NCBI RefSeq assembly: GCF_035920445.1
Contig: NZ_CP109162.1
Coordinates: 2,666,001 to 2,730,000 of the forward strand
Direction: 5' to 3'
Origin: Nocardia sp. NBC_01730
GTDB taxonomy: Bacteria > Actinomycetota > Actinomycetes > Mycobacteriales > Mycobacteriaceae
DNA: 64,000 bases
Shown piece after piece: positions 60,279 to 64,000 of the stretch (the first letter of the stretch is position 1; each line of letters begins with the position of its first letter). The notes below the pieces were generated by a model. That model searched no databases, was not told the origin of the DNA, and saw only the letters and a program-made list of their open reading frames with translations. The position numbers were made by a program, and so were the translations under genes.

Positions 60279-63200
60279 CGCCCGTCCTCCCCGGCCAGCA
60301 GTGCCGACAGCGCGACGATCAGGTCGACCGGCGGGTTCCAGTCGAAGACACCGCAGCCCGCGGGCGTTCGCGGTCCGATCATGCCGCGCACGAACAGGTA
60401 TCGCGCGCCGCCGAGGTGGCGGGCCGGGTCGTAGCCTGGCAGTCGCCAGCGCAGATATCGATGCAGCGCGACGGAATACAGCAGCGCCTGCAACGGATAG
60501 TGGGAACGCAGCATCTCGCCGGCCATGCGATCGCGGGTGTAGTGCGCGACGGTGAGGTCGCCGGTGCCGAGCCGATTGGTCTTGTAGTCGACGATGACGA
60601 AGCGCGGGTCCGCTCCGTCGCTGACGCGCAGGACAGCGTCGATGCTGCCGGTCAGGTACCCGCGCAGCGGAATGTCCTCCAGTGCCGCAAGATGGTCCGC
60701 GTACTCGAACAGGTCGTCGTCCTGCGGCAGGTGGGCGCGCAGCAGGCCGGCGATCCGCCGCAGCGTCGCCGCCGCTGCGCCGGGCCGGTCGCCGCCGGCG
60801 AGCGGCAGTTCGAATTCCAGCTCGTTGAGCCGGTCGCGGCAGGCGATGTCAGCAAGGCAGCCGCGATCGAACGGAGTGCGCAGCACGGCGAGCAGCGCGG
60901 TGGCGAGCAGCTCCGGGTCCGCCTCGGCCATCAGTTCGGTCACGGCCTCGCGGCATCGGTCGCGCACCTCGGCGTCGAGATCCGCGGTGTCGGTGTCGAT
61001 CCGCTCCAGCACGCCGTGCACGAGGGTGCCGAACTCCGCGCCATAGGGCAGCGCGTTCATCAGCGAGGCGACGCCCGCCTGCTCCGGCTTCGATTCGGCG
61101 ACCAGCGGGGTGCTGGTGGGCTCGTCGGCGACGCCCATGGCGTCCTCGGGCTCGCTGTCGACCTCCGGCGCGGCCGGTCCGTGCGCGGAGGCGGTCAGTG
61201 CCGAATACGAGGTGCGCCGCCACTGCTGGTCCAAGGCTCGGTCGAACCGCGCGGCCACCAGCTCGCCGGTCGCGGGTTCGGTGCGCACTCGCCGGATCGC
61301 GATATCGTCGGCACCGGCCACCGCCGTCACCGCGATCGCCTCCGGTGCGCCCGCCGCCCATGCCGAAAGAGCTGACACCGCAACGGTATCCGCCGGAACC
61401 GCGGCGCGGGCAGGCACCGCGGCACCACCCTCCGGCCGCCCGAACACCATCCGGTGCAGCGGAGAGGCCGCCGTGCTGATCGCGGGTGCCCACCAAGCGA
61501 CGATCTGGCACATGGCCCTGGTCAGCGCGACATACAGCAGCCGAAGCTCCTCCCCCGCCTCCTCGGTTTCGCAGCGCCCCTTGCGTTCGGCGTATCCCGG
61601 GGCGTCCGGACCACCCACGTCGAGTACGCGCGCACCATCGTCGGCGTGGAAAAGCAGCGTTGCCGGATACGGATTCTTCGCGCTATCCCACGCGAAAGGC
61701 ACATAGACGATGGGGAATTCGAGCCCCTTACTGGCGTGCACTGTCGCGATCTGCACGGCGGCGGCGTCGCGATCGAGCCTGCGAGCGCGATCGGCCATGG
61801 CGCCGGAGGTGGGATCACGCACCCGGTCGGCCAGCCACCTGGCGAGCGCGGTCAGCCCGAGTCCCTCGGTGAGCGCGACCTGATCGAGCAGCTGCGCGAG
61901 GTGGCGCAGGTCGGTGAGCTGACGTTCGCCGTTCTCGATAGCGAGCAGCCGCTGCGCGAGACGCGCTTCGGCGGAGATCTTCTCGAAGACGGCAGCGAAA
62001 CCCGCACGGGCGAACAACCGCGCCGCGTCGCGCAGTTGCGCGCTGATCCGACCGACCAGGTCGGCGCCGCCGCTGTCGATCTCGGCCGCCGTGACGCCGA
62101 GCAGCGACGTGCACGCGGCAAGTCGCACCCGGTCGCCGCGGTGCGGCTGTTCCAGCGCCCGCAGCAGCCACAGCCAGTCCGTCGCGCTGCTCGTCGCGAA
62201 GACGCTGGTGCCGCCGGCGAGCACGGAGGCGACACCGACGCGGTCCAGCGCGGCGCGCACCACGTCGATCTGCGACCGGGTCCGCACCAGGACCGCGATA
62301 TCGCCGGGCCCTACCGACGTGCGCACCGCACCGCCGGGCGTCGGGAGCCCGCCGACATCGGCGGCGACAACAGGTTCGACCTTCGCGTCGAGCAGGACGC
62401 CGGATTCGAGCAGGCGGACGACATCGGCGGCCAGATCAGCGGCGACCTCGGCGCGCATCCGGCCGACTGTCGGGAAGCCGGACTTGTTCAGCGGACCCGC
62501 GCCGGTCCGCGGCAGGCACCGCATCCGCATCGGGGTGGTCAGCTCACCGGGGCCGGACAGACGCGACCACGGCCTGGTCGCGGCGACCGGATGCACGCTG
62601 ATCTCCGGGTGCCCCAACGCCGCACCGCCTTGCAGGTGGTCCAGCGCGGCGAGCAGCCCCGCGTCACTGCGCCAGTTGGTGGTGAGTTCCGTGCGCGTGT
62701 CGGCGTGTGCGACCGCGTCCAGGTAGCTGAGCACCTCGGCGCCGCGGAAGGCGTAGATCGCCTGCTTCGGGTCGCCGACCAGCACCAAGGTGGCGTGCCC
62801 GTGGAATGACCTGCGCAGGATGTCCCACTGCAGCGGGTCGGTGTCTTGGAACTCGTCGACGAGGGCGACGCGGTACCGCGCGCGAATGCGGCGGCAAGCG
62901 CGCGGGCCGTGCTCGGGATCGGCGAGCACATCGTGCAACAAGACCAGCAGGTCGTCGAAGTCGCGCAGCCCGGCAAGCCGTTTGCGGCGCTCGGTCTCCG
63001 CGCGCGCCGCGCGCGCGAACGCCACCCGCTCACCTGCCGCGGACTCGTCGTCCGGAACGAGCACCGCGTGCCGGTCCCGCACCGCGGCCAGGGCCAGGGT
63101 GCGCGCCTCCTTCAGAGAGAACCGCGGTTCGGCGCGGGCGTAGCGGTCGAGGTACAAATCGTCGGCGACAGTGCCCACGAGATCGTCCACGGTCTCCACC

Positions 63201-63679
63201 AGCCGGGTGCCGGGATCGTGTTCTCCCGCGAGACCGAGTTCGTCGAGCATGCGCTGGCAGAAGCTGTGGGTGGTGGCGATGGTGCCCGCGTCGAAATCCG
63301 ACAGCGCTGTCAGCAATCGGCGCCGCCGCAGCCGCACCTCATCGTCGTCGGCCCGCGCCAGATATCGGACCAGGTCGTCGGCGTGCGCCCGCGCCGAGTC
63401 CGGATCCACCAGCCCCGCCGCGACGGCGACGAACCGGTCGCGCGTGCGTTCCCGCAGCTCCTGTGTCGCCGCCCGGCTGAACGTCACGAGCAGCAGCTGC
63501 GACACCTCGATGCCGGCTTCGGCGACGTACCGTACGGCGAGACCGACGATCGCGTGCGTCTTGCCGGTGCCGGCGCTGGCCTCCAGCACGGTCGTCCCCG
63601 TCGGCAGCGGACCATACAGCTGGAACGGGTCGGTGGCATCGAATCCGGGCGCGGCGAACGAGGTCTCCTGCACAGTCAC
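60275..63679 (-). CDS. recB: Exonuclease V beta subunit RecB
   Basis: This 1134-residue helicase-nuclease starts at GTG after GGGAGG. Walker A is EASAGTGKTHAI (33-44). LLVTFSRAATQELRERTRDR and LVDEFQDTDPLQWDILRR are UvrD-type motifs. VHASKGLEFPIVYVPF is motif V/VI, and the RecB nuclease motif VDYKTNRLG lies at the C-terminus. It processes broken DNA ends together with RecC and RecD. The 238 bases up to the recC stop hold no gene. A longer ORF reading starts further upstream (63808) but is Arg/Gly rich there. Confidence 0.93.
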   Translation of the reverse strand: MTVQETSFAAPGFDATDPFQLYGPLPTGTTVLEASAGTGKTHAIVGLAVRYVAEAGIEVSQLLLVTFSRAATQELRERTRDRFVAVAAGLVDPDSARAHADDLVRYLARADDDEVRLRRRRLLTALSDFDAGTIATTHSFCQRMLDELGLAGEHDPGTRLVETVDDLVGTVADDLYLDRYARAEPRFSLKEARTLALAAVRDRHAVLVPDDESAAGERVAFARAARAETERRKRLAGLRDFDDLLVLLHDVLADPEHGPRACRRIRARYRVALVDEFQDTDPLQWDILRRSFHGHATLVLVGDPKQAIYAFRGAEVLSYLDAVAHADTRTELTTNWRSDAGLLAALDHLQGGAALGHPEISVHPVAATRPWSRLSGPGELTTPMRMRCLPRTGAGPLNKSGFPTVGRMRAEVAADLAADVVRLLESGVLLDAKVEPVVAADVGGLPTPGGAVRTSVGPGDIAVLVRTRSQIDVVRAALDRVGVASVLAGGTSVFATSSATDWLWLLRALEQPHRGDRVRLAACTSLLGVTAAEIDSGGADLVGRISAQLRDAARLFARAGFAAVFEKISAEARLAQRLLAIENGERQLTDLRHLAQLLDQVALTEGLGLTALARWLADRVRDPTSGAMADRARRLDRDAAAVQIATVHASKGLEFPIVYVPFAWDSAKNPYPATLLFHADDGARVLDVGGPDAPGYAERKGRCETEEAGEELRLLYVALTRAMCQIVAWWAPAISTAASPLHRMVFGRPEGGAAVPARAAVPADTVAVSALSAWAAGAPEAIAVTAVAGADDIAIRRVRTEPATGELVAARFDRALDQQWRRTSYSALTASAHGPAAPEVDSEPEDAMGVADEPTSTPLVAESKPEQAGVASLMNALPYGAEFGTLVHGVLERIDTDTADLDAEVRDRCREAVTELMAEADPELLATALLAVLRTPFDRGCLADIACRDRLNELEFELPLAGGDRPGAAAATLRRIAGLLRAHLPQDDDLFEYADHLAALEDIPLRGYLTGSIDAVLRVSDGADPRFVIVDYKTNRLGTGDLTVAHYTRDRMAGEMLRSHYPLQALLYSVALHRYLRWRLPGYDPARHLGGARYLFVRGMIGPRTPAGCGVFDWNPPVDLIVALSALLAGEDGR

Positions 63680-63917
63680 GCGTGCCTCCCTCCTGCGCCC
63701 GATATCGCACGCTCCGCGGGCGCCACGAAGGTTTTCGGCCGGCCGGCGCCGCGGGCCGTGGGGACGATCCCCCGCGTTCGGGCCGGACGCGGACGCCCGA
63801 GCTGCCATTCTGCCGGGTGGGCGACGACGACCTGGCGACCGCCACGCGACGTGGGTGGGCCGGGCTCCGCGCGCCGGGCCGTGCCGAACGGATGGTCACG
63901 GACCGCGCCGTGGCCGC

Positions 63918-64000
63918 TCACGGCTGACCCTGGCTTTCCGCGCCGAGCAGCGGAGCCCACATCCGTCGCGCCAGCGCGCCGAATCGGGTGGCCTCGCCGC
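63918..64000 (-). CDS. recC: Exonuclease V gamma subunit RecC, C-terminal end (partial)
   Basis: The window edge contains the last codons of a minus-strand gene: GEATRFGALARRMWAPLLG then AESQGQP and a TGA stop. This closing segment is typical of RecC C-termini, and the position before recB fits the recC-recB-recD order. The rest lies outside the window. Confidence 0.75.
   Translation of the reverse strand, partial: GEATRFGALARRMWAPLLGAESQGQP

Overview
The window is about 64 kb of GC-rich chromosomal DNA. The GC-rich codon use, frequent GTG starts, mycofactocin genes, F420-type oxidoreductases, an RsbR/S/T module and RecBCD all point to a mycolic-acid-type actinobacterium. Nocardia or a close relative is the best guess. 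No rRNA, tRNA, CRISPR array or insertion sequence was seen.

Left part (0-18 kb). A PAC2-family gene is followed by a decayed AMP-ligase/acyltransferase pseudogene, a small resolvase-like gene and an XRE/TPR-type regulator. The regulator sits just upstream of three tightly packed genes, jetA-jetB-jetC, of a type II Wadjet (SMC-like anti-plasmid) system. The fourth gene, jetD (nuclease), is not present. Next come an M15 D,D-peptidase, a gene-free stretch with four DnaA-box-like sequences, an orphan antitoxin-like gene, class I fumarase, a MarR regulator, and a divergent mycofactocin fragment (mftR against mftE-mftD, without mftA/B/C/F).

Middle (18-36 kb). A complete stress-signalling module (RsbR, RsbS, RsbT, an RsbX-like phosphatase, and a large RsbU-like PAS-GAF-PP2C-HATPase protein) is preceded by a sequence resembling a sigma-B/F promoter. 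A carbohydrate cluster follows: a ROK regulator divergent from a binding protein, two permeases, an ATPase and a probable glucosylglycerate hydrolase. This cluster contains three copies of a 71-nt element that looks like a translational-coupling cassette. After it come an F420-type PPOX enzyme, a small secreted protein, a DUF2165-type membrane protein, a PadR regulator, about 1 kb of gene-poor DNA and a STAS protein with a strong terminator.

Right part (36-64 kb). This holds an LLM F420 oxidoreductase, a cyclodeaminase/cyclohydrolase-like protein, a quinone reductase/HxlR pair, an L,D-transpeptidase, a MarR/ABC-exporter pair, a FolD paralogue that appears to lack the catalytic lysine, a YdcF protein and a PrmC-like methyltransferase. 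A redox operon follows (diiron hydrolase, ferredoxin-type reductase, flavin monooxygenase, SDR) with a divergent TetR, and then an EthA-like monooxygenase. The stretch 52.9-56.2 kb is a small gene graveyard with MmpL, MFS and TPR fragments around an intact 2OG-Fe oxygenase and a TetR. The window ends with UppP, a Ddn-like protein and recD-recB-recC (recC partial).

All functional names come from reading the translated sequence and recalling families. No database search was run.
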